From assembly GCF_030385785.1 (NCBI RefSeq), contig NZ_JAUEDK010000001.1:151055-215054 (forward strand): a stretch of 64,000 bases of DNA, in the 5' to 3' direction. Every line of letters begins with the position of its first letter. Positions within the stretch are counted from its first letter, which is position 1. The translations under genes were made by a program, and so were the position numbers. This document shows, piece by piece, positions 50,560-59,894 of the stretch. The stretch comes from Crenobacter oryzisoli. Lineage in GTDB: Bacteria; Pseudomonadota; Gammaproteobacteria; Burkholderiales; Chromobacteriaceae. A model generated the notes under the pieces. The model ran no database searches. It worked only from the letters and a program-made list of their open reading frames with translations, and was not told the DNA's origin.

Positions 50560-52071
50560 TCACCAGAATGCGGGCGTGCGCTCGAGTTTCTTCAGCGCGC
50601 TCGCCAGCTTCGTTTCGGATTGCTGCGCAACATGGGCAAGCCAACCGGCAATCAGCCCGACGGCATGCTCGAGCGCGGGGGTCTCTCGGGCAAACTCAGC
50701 CAGCAGTGCCTGCGCTGCCACACCGTCATTCATCTCGCCGAGAATCTGCTGCAGGGCCTGAAGTCGCTCGACATAGCGCCGCACCGGCTTGCGCGGGTAC
50801 AGCGGGGAAAAGAATTCCGCCGAGTAACGCAGCTTTTTGGCCCGTTTGCGCAGATCGTGGCGTTGTTCCTGGTTGAGCTGCTCCCACTGTCGGGCCAGGC
50901 GAACCACCGGTCGCCAGCGTCGATTCAAGGAGCGGTGGGCGAAGTCGTCCAGCTTGGTCGGCTTGGCTGGTGCAGTGACCGCGGGGCGATTCAGCCAAGC
51001 CAGCAAGTGCAGCAACAACGCGCCATAGCGAGGCGACGTCAATGCGGTGTGGGCCTCGCGGCGGCAACGCTCGCGCCGCTCTATCATCGCGGCCTTGAGC
51101 GGGGCAAAGTCGGTGTGGCCGGCAAGGGCAGGTTCGATCGCCGGCAGGGTTTCCACCAGAAAGACGTCCAGGTCGCGGACTTCGCCCAACAGCGTGGCCA
51201 ACCAGTGAACCTTGGTCGTGATGACGTCCCACTCTTCATCCAGTTGCACCGAGTCGAACGCCTTTTGCGCTGAGCGCAGTCGGCGCAGGGCCACGCGTGC
51301 CTGATGGACGCACTCCATGTCGTTATGCGCGAGTATCCCGGGGACATTCGCCTGCAGATGGCGCAGTGTTTCTTGCACCACCATGCGGAGAGCCTGCTCT
51401 GGGCTTAGCTTGCGGTGCAGTGCGGGTAGTTGTGCCTTGCAGGGGGCAAGAAGCGGGGTGTCCCGATATAGGGAATAACCACGTTCGGCCTTGCTTTGCG
51501 GGTCGGGGATCAGGGACAGGCTGTTGACCAGCTTGAGGGCCAACTCGAATATCGCCTGGGTCTCGCCCTGTTTCAGCTCGATCTCTACTTCGTTGAGCTT
51601 CAGCGCCTGCTCGCGGCCGTGCACCGACCCATGGTCCAGGCACACTTCCATGGTATTGCCACGGGTGTCTTGCACCATCCAGCGCGTGCGCTTGATATCC
51701 GTGGTGAACAGCGGCATCAGCTCTGCCGCGTTGATGTCCTGGCTCAGGAAGCGCTGGACTTTCCGGCCGTTTATCTTGTCCAGTTCCAGGTTGGGCCCGG
51801 CCACGACCACTTCCAGCTCCGGTCGTTGATGCAAGCCCGCTCCCGCCTGTTCGGCCATTTTCAGCGTCTGAATCCATTGCCCGCCGACCTGGCGCAGCCT
51901 CAGCCCCATGTCCCGCTGGGCCAAGGCCAGGTCCGGGGTATCGTAGTAGATGCTGACCAGATGCTCGCTCTCGGCCTGGCTTCCCTCTGCGGCATGGGTC
52001 GCCATCAGGCGGCGGAACGCGGCATTCTTGCTCGGTGGCAAGCGCAGCTTCAGTTCGGTTTCGATTGTCAT
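50560..52071 (-). CDS. CYTH-CHAD protein (YgiF-like, polyphosphate-associated)
   Basis: A 503-residue two-domain protein. The N-terminal CYTH domain (about 1-200) opens with ETELKLRL, the ExExK signature of triphosphate-tunnel enzymes, and contains the family's acidic/basic strands (YYDTPDLALAQRDMGLRLR). The C-terminal CHAD domain (about 225-495) is helical and His/Arg-rich (MECVHQARVALRRLRSAQKA, DLRKRAKKLRYSAEFF). CYTH domains hydrolyse inorganic triphosphate; CHAD domains bind polyphosphate granules. Neighbouring ppx and ppk2 support a polyphosphate role. The ATG is at 52071 with weak ribosome site. Confidence 0.9.
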   Translation of the reverse strand: MTIETELKLRLPPSKNAAFRRLMATHAAEGSQAESEHLVSIYYDTPDLALAQRDMGLRLRQVGGQWIQTLKMAEQAGAGLHQRPELEVVVAGPNLELDKINGRKVQRFLSQDINAAELMPLFTTDIKRTRWMVQDTRGNTMEVCLDHGSVHGREQALKLNEVEIELKQGETQAIFELALKLVNSLSLIPDPQSKAERGYSLYRDTPLLAPCKAQLPALHRKLSPEQALRMVVQETLRHLQANVPGILAHNDMECVHQARVALRRLRSAQKAFDSVQLDEEWDVITTKVHWLATLLGEVRDLDVFLVETLPAIEPALAGHTDFAPLKAAMIERRERCRREAHTALTSPRYGALLLHLLAWLNRPAVTAPAKPTKLDDFAHRSLNRRWRPVVRLARQWEQLNQEQRHDLRKRAKKLRYSAEFFSPLYPRKPVRRYVERLQALQQILGEMNDGVAAQALLAEFARETPALEHAVGLIAGWLAHVAQQSETKLASALKKLERTPAFW

Positions 52072-52201
52072 CGGGCAGGGCTTCCCGGCAGATTACAAGA
52101 CGTAGGTGTCTTGAATCTTAGGCAAAATTGCACTGCCATTTAGAGCTGAGACGGGGAACGGCAAGGAGAAACCAAACCGGCACGACGAAGCCCCAGCTCC
52201 C

Positions 52202-53152
52202 TTACTGCAGGAGCGTGCCGACTTTCTGATGCATGAGGCTGTGCAGGACGCCCAGTCGCAGGCCAGGCTCGGATGTCATCATCTCATCGATGCCCAGCAC
52301 TTTGAACGCCGCGAGCATCACCGCGACGCCACCCGGCAAGGTGCTCGAACGTTCCGCTTGAAGGCCGGACAGCTTCAACTGTTCAATCCGTCCCGCCTCG
52401 AGCATGCGAACCGACAGACGCAGCAAGCCTTGATAGGTGATGCCGCCTGCACTGTCGTGCAAACCGTTGGCCTTGAGCACCTTGGCCAGCATCCGTGCGG
52501 TGCCGGAGGAGCCGATGGCCTGCTGCCAGGCATGCTCTCGATAGCGGTGGGCCACCTTGCCGATCTCGTCACAGGCGGTCATCTCAGCCAGTTGCAAGGC
52601 GTGGCTGGTGATACGGCCGTCGGCAAAATAGCGTTTGCTGAATACCCCGCTGCCGATCGGGACGCTCTCCATCAGCAAGGGCGTGTCGCCGCGCCCGACG
52701 ATCAATTCGGTCGACCCGCCGCCGATGTCGACCACCAGTCGGGTCGTGTTCGGGTCGGGCATCGCGTGCGCGATGCCGGCGTAAACCAGACGCGCTTCCT
52801 CGTGACCGGAGATCACGTCGATGCGAAAGCCCAGTCGTTGTTCGGCCTCGGCCAGAAACTCGGCGGCGTTCTCCGCCACGCGTACCGTGTTGGTTGCCAC
52901 CGCGCGGACACGGCCCGCTTCAAACCCCCGCAAGCGTTTACCGAAACGCTCCAGTGCCCGCCAACCGCGCTCTAGTGCCGGTGTGTCCAACGCCATGCCC
53001 TGTAGGCCCTCGGACAAGCGTACCGGCTCGCGCAAGGTTTCCACCTTCTGGATGACCGGTTTCTTATCCTGCACCACCTGCTGGCCGATCATCATGCGAA
53101 ACGCGTTCGAACCGAGATCCACTGCGGCATAAAACGGGGAAGGAGAAGCCAT
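52202..53152 (-). CDS. ppx: Ppx/GppA-family exopolyphosphatase
   Basis: A 316-residue ASKHA-fold phosphatase. Phosphate-1 loop AAVDLGSNAFRMMIGQ (about 9-24), phosphate-2 loop LVVDIGGGSTELIVG (about 138-152), and acidic catalytic residue in SGHEEARLVYAGI. It has only the core domains (the long E. coli Ppx adds about 200 residues), like many bacterial short Ppx proteins that cut terminal phosphate from polyphosphate; pppGpp hydrolysis is possible. It is in the same direction as the CYTH-CHAD gene, 130 bases upstream of it, and divergent from ppk2. Confidence 0.9.
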   Translation of the reverse strand: MASPSPFYAAVDLGSNAFRMMIGQQVVQDKKPVIQKVETLREPVRLSEGLQGMALDTPALERGWRALERFGKRLRGFEAGRVRAVATNTVRVAENAAEFLAEAEQRLGFRIDVISGHEEARLVYAGIAHAMPDPNTTRLVVDIGGGSTELIVGRGDTPLLMESVPIGSGVFSKRYFADGRITSHALQLAEMTACDEIGKVAHRYREHAWQQAIGSSGTARMLAKVLKANGLHDSAGGITYQGLLRLSVRMLEAGRIEQLKLSGLQAERSSTLPGGVAVMLAAFKVLGIDEMMTSEPGLRLGVLHSLMHQKVGTLLQ

Positions 53153-53449
53153 GTATTAAGGACACCTGCGTTCACGAGTCGTAAGCAACATCGCCACGAT
53201 GGGCGAGGACGATGCGGAATTTTGCCCTCCGTTCTGTTACGCCGCGATGACAGTCACAATACGGAAACCGTGCCGAAACAAGCCATTGCTGCGCGCGGCG
53301 ACAGGTCAACTATCTTGGGAGAGAGGCAACAATTCGGTTGAGCCGAATTCTTTTGTCATCAAGGCTTGTTTGAGCTGGCGCAATGAAGATGTCATTGTCG
53401 ACGGGGAAGATAGTCAAAACACCCTTACCGATCCGAAGCGGGTATTGCT

Positions 53450-54364
53450 ATGTTTGCTGATCACGACGAACTGATGAGAAGGATTGAGCGCGACCTCCTT
53501 GACGGCTACGACGAGGAGCTGGAGATGGAGATCGAAGATCGTCGCATGGACGAGGTGCTGACCGAAGGGATGTCGAGAAGCGAGGAGGAGGTCGCTGCGC
53601 GCATCTCATACTTCAAGACCTTGTTCCATTTGCAGGGCGAACTCGTCAAGCTGCAGGAATGGGTCGTGAGCCAGCGGAGCAAGGTCGTGATTCTGTTCGA
53701 AGGCCGCGATGCGGCAGGCAAGGGTGGAGTCATCAAGCGCATCACCCAGCGACTCAACCCGCGCGTCTGCCGGGTGGTTGCCTTGCCGGCGCCCAACGAC
53801 CGCGAGCGTACCCAGTGGTATTTCCAGCGCTATGTGCCGCATCTGCCTGCCGCCGGCGAGATCGTGCTGTTCGATCGCAGCTGGTACAACCGCGCAGGGG
53901 TCGAGAGCGTAATGGGGTTTTGTTCGGAGGACGAGGTCGAGGAGTTCTACCGGTCGGTGCCGGAGTTCGAGCGCATGCTCGTGCGCTCGGGCATCAGGCT
54001 GATCAAATACTGGTTCTCCATCAGCGACGAAGAGCAGCATCTGCGCTTCCTCAGCCGCATGCACGATCCGCTGAAGCAGTGGAAGCTCAGTCCGATGGAC
54101 CTGGAGTCACGCCGTCGCTGGGAGGCCTACACCAAAGCCAAGGAGATCATGCTGGAGCGCACCCATATCGCCGAAGCGCCCTGGTGGGTGGTGCAGGCGG
54201 TCGACAAGAAAAAAGCCCGCCTCAACTGCATTCACCATCTCCTCAGTCAGTTTGACTACCAAGAGGTCGACAGGCCGGAAATCGTGTTGCCCGAGCGCAT
54301 CCGCCACGCCAATTATATTCGCCACCCGGTGCCCTCCGCCATGATGGTGCCCGAAGTGTATTGA
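53450..54364 (+). CDS. ppk2: Polyphosphate kinase 2
   Basis: A 304-residue single-domain PPK2. Walker A FEGRDAAGKGG (about 82-92), Walker B LFDRSWYNRAGVE (about 142-154), and the lid and C-terminal segments KYWFSISDEEQHLRFLSRM and HLLSQFDYQ. PPK2 enzymes use polyphosphate to phosphorylate nucleoside diphosphates or run in reverse; class I fits the size. An acidic N-terminal extension (about 1-50) is rich in Glu/Asp. No strong ribosome site before 53450. It is divergent from ppx over 297 bases, which hold both promoters. Confidence 0.92.
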   Translation: MFADHDELMRRIERDLLDGYDEELEMEIEDRRMDEVLTEGMSRSEEEVAARISYFKTLFHLQGELVKLQEWVVSQRSKVVILFEGRDAAGKGGVIKRITQRLNPRVCRVVALPAPNDRERTQWYFQRYVPHLPAAGEIVLFDRSWYNRAGVESVMGFCSEDEVEEFYRSVPEFERMLVRSGIRLIKYWFSISDEEQHLRFLSRMHDPLKQWKLSPMDLESRRRWEAYTKAKEIMLERTHIAEAPWWVVQAVDKKKARLNCIHHLLSQFDYQEVDRPEIVLPERIRHANYIRHPVPSAMMVPEVY

Positions 54365-54651
54365 TACCTTGCCTTGGGAAGCGCCGTATCGCCATGGATT
54401 GGGCAGTTGCGCTGCCGTGTGGCCCCGGCTCCCTGTCTATTTGACCGACACTATCGATTGCCGCGTATCAGCCCGACGATGGCTTCGGTCGGGGTCTGCA
54501 GGATAGCGACATGGCCGATATCGGGGATAGCGGTCGGGGCGATGCAGCTTTCTCGGAGGGGGCGAACCTCATGGCCCGTCCAGAATCATTGCGCGTACGT
54601 GGGGACAGAGTGGGGATAGGCCGGGACGGATTGCCTGAGCTTCCACTCGCA

Positions 54652-55311
54652 TCAGTAGACCCAGGGAATCAGCCGCCATGTGCGCGAACGGTAGGCATCG
54701 TATTCACTGCCGAACTGGCTGCGCAGCAGCGCTTCCTCTGAATGGATTCGTGCGATGAGCGGGGGAAGGGTCAGCGCCGTCAGCAGCATGCCGACGCCCG
54801 AACGAAAGGCGAGGGCCCAGCCCAGCGAGTTGATGAGCAGGCCCAGATAGCTGGGGTTGCGGATGGTTCTGTACACCCCGGTCGTGACCAGTGTATGGCC
54901 GGGCTGGATGGCGACCAGTCCGCTGAATCGGTAGCCTAGCACGAAGACTGGCCACATTCGCAGCGCTCCTCCGGCGATGAAGAGCACGACGCCAAACCAG
55001 CGCAGGTTCTCGCCGTCGAGTGTCCAGATGCCCAGTCGGTCCGTATAGGCCGGCAGATAACCTCCCACAAGGCCGATCACTCCTATCACCGGCAGAACCC
55101 ACCGATTGGCCCTGTCTTCCCGCACGCCGGAGCTCAGGTTTCCTTCGGTGAAGAGTGCGATCACCGTCATCACCATGGTCGCCACGGCGATGACAAGCAG
55201 GGCCGGGTGGGAGAAGAAGGGCGCGAATCCACCCTCTCCGAGGACGGCAAGCCCGAGATAGGCAAGGGTCGACGTCAGTGTAAAGAACGCCATTCTGGGC
55301 GTGACATTCAT
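54652..55311 (-). CDS. Isoprenylcysteine-methyltransferase-like membrane methyltransferase
   Basis: A 219-residue inner-membrane protein with about five helices and the C-terminal SAM-binding region of the ICMT/PEMT superfamily: GHTLVTTGVYRTIRNPSYLG, then EEALLRSQFGSEYDAYRSRT. Bacterial members methylate lipids or small molecules; the substrate is not known. Single gene. The 287 bases between it and ppk2 show no feature. Confidence 0.85.
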   Translation of the reverse strand: MNVTPRMAFFTLTSTLAYLGLAVLGEGGFAPFFSHPALLVIAVATMVMTVIALFTEGNLSSGVREDRANRWVLPVIGVIGLVGGYLPAYTDRLGIWTLDGENLRWFGVVLFIAGGALRMWPVFVLGYRFSGLVAIQPGHTLVTTGVYRTIRNPSYLGLLINSLGWALAFRSGVGMLLTALTLPPLIARIHSEEALLRSQFGSEYDAYRSRTWRLIPWVY

Positions 55312-55426
55312 GGCTGCCTCGCTGGCTGAGAGATTCCTCTACCAGCGTAGAACCGCCGCTGCATGGTTGCTTTTGGCCGGCCCCTCGGGGCCGGTTTCCC
55401 ATGGTGCCGCTTTGCCGAGGCCGCCG

Positions 55427-56434
55427 TCAGCTGGCGTAGAAATGCTGCAGCACAAAGGCCCCAAACACTCCGTAGAGCGCGCTGACCGTCACCAGCGCCC
55501 GGCCGTCGACGGAACCACGGCGAAAGAGTGCCCAGAGGAAGACGATCGCGACGGTAGTCACCAGCCCGGCGATCAGCAGCGGGCCGTCGAAACGCCACGG
55601 CGTGAAGAAGATGCCTAGCGCGCTCGGGATGGTCGCCTGGATCATCATGGCCCCGGAAATATTGGCCAATGCCAGCCGTTCCTTGCCCTGCCGCACCCAG
55701 ATCAAGGCGTTCATGGTTTCAGGCAGCTCGGTGGCCACGGGGCTCAGCAGCAGGGCCACCACGTGCGGGGACCAATCCAGCGCCGTGCCGATCGCTTCGA
55801 GCTGCGCGACGAAAGTGTGGGACGCCACACCGATCACGACCAGCGCCAGCAGTGACTGCAGCGCCGCCCACCCAAGCGAAGGCTCTTCCAGTGCGGGACG
55901 GATCTTCAGCGGCTCCAGCTCCTCCTCTTCGGGGGCCGTGTCGCCGTCCTGAATCTCACGCCAGACATACATGGCGTAAGCCACCAGGAACACCACGCCC
56001 AGCCAGGGCTTGATCGCAAATGCCACCAGGCCCAGCGTCACTTTGAGCACGAACACGGCGAGAAAGGCCGCCTGATCGCGGCTCAGGCGGCGATGATCCA
56101 CCTTCACCTCGAAACTGGCGCGATTGAGCTGTCGCCGGTTCATCAGCAGGGCGAAGCCGACCACGGCGTAGGCGAGGGTGGCCAAGACCAACGGGCCCCC
56201 CATCGCGGCACCGACCCCCAGGTCCTTGTGCGCCGGTGTGTCGCCGAAGACCACGGCCATGAACGTCACCGCACTTTCGGGCAACGCCGTGCCGAAGGCG
56301 GCGAGCACCGTCCCGACGGCAGTCGCCCCCAGGTTCATGCGGCGGCCCAGCCATTCGATGCCGTTGACGAAGTACTCACAGGCCCAGTAGATGGCGCCCG
56401 CAGACAAGAAGAACAGGATGAGTGTTTGGAGCAT
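55427..56434 (-). CDS. Sodium/calcium exchanger-family (CaCA) protein
   Basis: A 335-residue membrane protein with two alpha-repeats typical of cation/Ca2+ exchangers: FGTALPESAVTFMAVVFGD (about 47-65) and LLSPVATELPETMNALIWV (about 240-258). Each has the Glu expected to bind the cation. An acidic loop (about 190-215, EEEELEPL) lies between the halves. The start at 56434 (MLQTLILFF) gives the normal topology; a longer reading to 56515 adds 27 non-membrane residues. Ion specificity is open. Confidence 0.87.
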   Translation of the reverse strand: MLQTLILFFLSAGAIYWACEYFVNGIEWLGRRMNLGATAVGTVLAAFGTALPESAVTFMAVVFGDTPAHKDLGVGAAMGGPLVLATLAYAVVGFALLMNRRQLNRASFEVKVDHRRLSRDQAAFLAVFVLKVTLGLVAFAIKPWLGVVFLVAYAMYVWREIQDGDTAPEEEELEPLKIRPALEEPSLGWAALQSLLALVVIGVASHTFVAQLEAIGTALDWSPHVVALLLSPVATELPETMNALIWVRQGKERLALANISGAMMIQATIPSALGIFFTPWRFDGPLLIAGLVTTVAIVFLWALFRRGSVDGRALVTVSALYGVFGAFVLQHFYAS

Positions 56435-56919
56435 GAAAGTAACATGGCCGGGCGAGCAAGGATCCGATGGCGCAACGACACGGCTCGCCCGGCAGGGTAA
56501 GCGTATCGTGGCCAAAGGTCTCGCCGGGCTACTCTGCGTGAGCAGAGGCTGTTCACACCATGGGGTCTGTGACCGCCAAGTTTGTTGATGTGAACTCCTT
56601 AACGGGGCGTTAAGGATAGCTACTCCCCAATGACAACGGAGGTGATTCTAACAGGATTTCGTGTGCCGTCGCGTCACAATCGGGGTCCACAATGGTTGAC
56701 GGTCTGCCCTAGCTTTGTGGACACTGGGCTGGACAGGATGCAGACATCCGGCCCGAATCCATACGGGAGCGTAACGGAGGCAGACACCGGCCCATCCCGA
56801 TCCCTCCATCGTCCGTTGCTACATCGTCATGCCGTATCAAGGTGTGACGAGTCGCCCTCGCTATCAAGGGGGCGTGCGGAACGATGGCGACGATCGGCTT
56901 CTGGTACAGGGAGAAGCCC
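56435..56919. other. Divergent promoter region of the exchanger and patatin genes
   Basis: 485 bases without a gene. A perfect 19-base inverted repeat CCTTAACG-GGG-CGTTAAGG lies at 56597-56615 and could be an operator or RNA hairpin. A GGCTGTTCACACC stretch at 56546-56558 resembles degraded repeat sequence at 34107-34133. Confidence 0.45.
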
Positions 56920-57912
56920 ATGAAGATGCTTGGTTGGCGTAAGACACGTCCGGTTAGTCTCGCCTTGCAAGGTGGCGGGGCCCACGGGGCGTTTACCTGG
57001 GGCGTGCTCGATCATTTGCTCGAGGATGGTCGCGTCGAGTTCGACGGTGTGAGCGGAACCAGCGCCGGCGCGATGAACGCCGTGCTCTTGGCCGACGGCC
57101 TGCAGCGGGGGGGCCGGGACGGCGCCCGGGAGGCGCTGGCCCGATTCTGGCTCGCGGTGTCGGCCAGCCTGCCTTTCGATCTGGCCTTCGGCTGGGATGC
57201 CGAAAGTGTCACGCTGGCGCCGGCGCTCAAACTGATGCGGCAGTGGTCGCACTATTTCTCGCCCTACCAGCTCAACCCTTTCGACCACAATCCCTTGCGC
57301 GATATCGTCGTCGAGCAGATCGATTTTGAGCGATTGCGCGTGCAGAGCCCGGTCCGGTTGTTCATCGCCGCCACCCAGGCCAATAGCGGCAAGCTGCGCC
57401 TGTTTCGTCACCATGAACTCACGGCCGAAGCCCTGCTTGCATCGGCCTGTCTGCCGACGCTGCACCATGCGGTCGAGATCGACGGCGAGCCGTACTGGGA
57501 CGGTGCCTATGCCGCTAACCCGGCGGTGTTTCCGTTGTTCTACGAATGCCGTTCGGACGACATCATGCTGGTGTTGCTGACGCCGCTGCAGCACGAGAAT
57601 ACCCCGCGCAGCGCGCAGGAGATCCGCGACCGGGCACTGGAGATCGCCTTCAGCTCGAGCTTCCTCCATGAAATGCGTGCCTTCGCGCGACTGCAGGCCT
57701 TCGCCCGACGCCAAGTGCTGCCGATCGGTCGCCTGGAGCGGCGCCTCGCGCGCTCGAAATTCCACGTGGTCGACGCACAGGACTTCATGCGCCGGCTGGC
57801 GAGCGAAACGAAACTGGTCGCGCATCTGCCTTTTCTCGAGAGCCTGCGCGACCTTGGGCGAGAAAAGGGCTTTGTTGCACAAATCGGGGCTTGCGTACGT
57901 CCGGTAGAATGA
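56920..57912 (+). pseudogene. Patatin-like phospholipase gene truncated by IS
   Basis: Encodes a patatin-family lipid acyl hydrolase: oxyanion loop LQGGGAHGAFTWGVL, nucleophile elbow GTSAGAMNA (Ser), and Asp in WDGAYAANPAVFP. The native reading goes to Lys316 (codon 57865-57867). The next 14 codons and the stop come from the left end of the IS at 57868. About 20-25 residues of the normal C-terminus are probably lost, but the catalytic dyad is intact, so residual activity is possible. GGGAG before ATG 56920 fixes the start. Confidence 0.8.
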
Positions 57913-58903
57913 TGGCATGAGCAAGCCTCTCCCTCCCAAGTACCAGACCACCAACTGGCATGCCTACAACCAGTCCCTCAAGCAGCGAGGGCAGCTACTC
58001 CTCTGGCTCGACAAAGACATGAACTGGCTGGCGCCTGCCACAGGCAAACGAGGGCGTCAGCCGACTTTCTCCGACGCTGCCATTCAGTTCTGTCTCACCA
58101 TCAAATGTCTCTTTGGCCTGGCGTTACGGCAAGCCACAGGCATGGTCGAAAGCATGCTTCGCCTGGCTGGGCTTGACTGGGCCGTTCCCGACTTCAGCAC
58201 GCTTTCCCGCCGCCAGAAAGACCTGCAGGTGCGCATCCCGGTACAGAAGAAGCAGGGTTGCCTGCATCTCCTAGTGGACAGCACCGGCATCAAGATGATG
58301 GGCGAAGGAGAGTGGAAGGTGAAAAAACATGGTGCTGACTACCGCCGTCAATGGCGCAAGCTGCATCTGGGGATTGATGCGCAAACGCTGGAAATCCGGG
58401 CAATGGAAGTGACCGACAATCGCACCGGCGATGCCACGATGTTGCCGGAGCTGCTATCACAAATTCCAGAGGCAGAGGGGCTGGTGACGGTTACCACGGA
58501 TGGGGCGTACGACACACGCCTATGTCACGCAGCGATTGCGGAGCGCGGGGCTGCTGCCATCATTCCCCCGCGTCGAAACGGCCAATTCTGGAAAGGGAAT
58601 TCACAGGGCAATCAGGCTCGCAATGAGTCGCTACGCTCGGTGAAGTATCTGGGGCGAACGCTCTGGAAAAAGTGGAGTGGCTACCATCGGCGCAGCTTGG
58701 TCGAAACGAAGATGCACTGCTTCAAGTTGCTGGCGGACCGCGTCAAGTCGCGGGACTTTGACCGGCAGGTAGCGGAGCTTCAAATCTGTGCAGCGATTCT
58801 GAATCGCTTTACAGCCCTGGGCACGCCACAAACGGTACGCATGGGATAAATCCGTCTGGGGATTGGGGTAGCTCGGCCTTTCACTGATTTGTGCAACAAA
58901 GCC
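57868..58903 (+). mobile_element. IS5-family insertion sequence
   Basis: 1036 bases bounded by perfect 18-base inverted repeats GGCTTTGTTGCACAAATC (57868-57885) and its complement (58886-58903), with one transposase gene. The ends resemble those of the IS903-like branch. The nine bases on the left (CGAGAAAAG) and right (GTCGGGATG) differ, so there is no target-site duplication; an adjacent deletion or recombination between copies is likely. Confidence 0.9.
57917..58849 (+). CDS. IS5-family DDE transposase
   Basis: A 310-residue transposase, complete. It has the DDE residues in LLVDSTGIKM, TTDGAYDT and RRSLVETKMHCFK, and the usual N-terminal DNA-binding half (LPPKYQTTNWHAYNQSLKQR). The frame is undamaged and the gene lies 31 bases inside the left end, so the element may be active. 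Confidence 0.95.
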   Translation: MSKPLPPKYQTTNWHAYNQSLKQRGQLLLWLDKDMNWLAPATGKRGRQPTFSDAAIQFCLTIKCLFGLALRQATGMVESMLRLAGLDWAVPDFSTLSRRQKDLQVRIPVQKKQGCLHLLVDSTGIKMMGEGEWKVKKHGADYRRQWRKLHLGIDAQTLEIRAMEVTDNRTGDATMLPELLSQIPEAEGLVTVTTDGAYDTRLCHAAIAERGAAAIIPPRRNGQFWKGNSQGNQARNESLRSVKYLGRTLWKKWSGYHRRSLVETKMHCFKLLADRVKSRDFDRQVAELQICAAILNRFTALGTPQTVRMG

Positions 58904-59203
58904 GTCGGGATGGAGATGATGCGTGGGAGGCATACCAGATTTATCCCGGCTCTGGCGCGTCGGTTTTGCTATTTTAATGACGAAGACATCAATGGCGGGC
59001 CGAGAAGGGCAGTGACAGTCCTTGCCACGGCATGACCGAACGGGCGGAGGGGGCGATCGACGTCCGGAGCAGGGGCCTGCCATCTGGGGCAAGCCGGGGC
59101 CCGGCATAAGGTCGGACCTGATTGCGGGGCAAGCTTCGTGGTGGCGGTTCGTCCGCCGGGAGTTGTCCGCCCAATCAGCGGAAACCCCCATTGGAGTGCA
59201 TTT
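58904..59203. other. 300-base non-coding stretch right of the IS
   Basis: No gene or recognisable remainder of the patatin C-terminus. It is GC-rich in its second half with several G/C-tract stretches; no clear terminator. Confidence 0.35.
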
Positions 59204-59545
59204 CTATGCTTTCTTTACAAACTCGGACTTCAACTGCATCGCACCAATGCCGTCGATTTTGCAGTCGATATCATGATCGCCTTCGACGATGCGGATGTTC
59301 TTGACTTTGGTGCCCACTTTCACGACTAGCGAAGAGCCCTTCACCTTCAAGTCTTTGATCACGGTGACCGCATCGCCATCCTGAAGCACATTGCCATAGG
59401 CATCTCGCACGACACGCTTTTGCTCACTTTCCTCACCAGCAGCATGCTTTCCCCATTCGTGAGAGCATTCCGGGCAAATATAAAGATCCCCGTCTTCGTA
59501 AGTGTATTCAGATCCACATTGGGGGCAATTAGGCAATTCGCCCAT
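59204..59545 (-). CDS. phnA: PhnA/YjdM zinc-ribbon protein
   Basis: A 113-residue protein of the PhnA (YjdM) family. An N-terminal zinc ribbon [21 protein letters not shown] is followed by a beta-barrel KOW-like domain ([40 protein letters not shown]). The name derives from a historical link to phosphonate genes; the family's role is uncertain. AGGAGGAAG precedes the ATG at 59545. AT content is higher than in the chromosomal part, fitting the accessory context between two IS elements. Confidence 0.93.
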   Translation of the reverse strand: MGELPNCPQCGSEYTYEDGDLYICPECSHEWGKHAAGEESEQKRVVRDAYGNVLQDGDAVTVIKDLKVKGSSLVVKVGTKVKNIRIVEGDHDIDCKIDGIGAMQLKSEFVKKA

Positions 59546-59806
59546 GTTTACTTCCTCCTGATGATTACATTTCTATGTGCTGCGACAGCACTACCGGAGG
59601 CACTTTCAACAGTGCTAACGTACTCGTTGCGAGAATCGCCGTGCAGCTTCCTCAGCCTGCAGTCTGAGGCCAACGCTTCGTAGCGACCAGCCCGGATCGC
59701 TCCTTCCACACGAGAGACGATTTTCGTTCGATGCTAGTGCGTACCCAGTGATGGACCTTGGTTCGCGCCTCTTCATCATCGGTCGTTCTGCCGCTTTTGC
59801 CATGTG

Positions 59807-59838
59807 TTAACATTACATGTTAATCATGTGTGCATTGA
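59807..59838. promoter_or_regulatory. Operator-like palindrome and half-site before the SulP gene
   Basis: TTAACAT-TAC-ATGTTAA (59807-59823) is a perfect palindrome, followed at 59829-59838 by TGTGCATTGA. That ten-mer also occurs at 61872-61881 beside the ribbon-helix-helix gene, and the core ACAT-TA(C/T)-ATGT is shared. Confidence 0.5.
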
Positions 59839-59894
59839 TAAATCATAACATACACATAGAATGCGGGGTGAGGCCGAATGGAAGGGGGAAGGCG

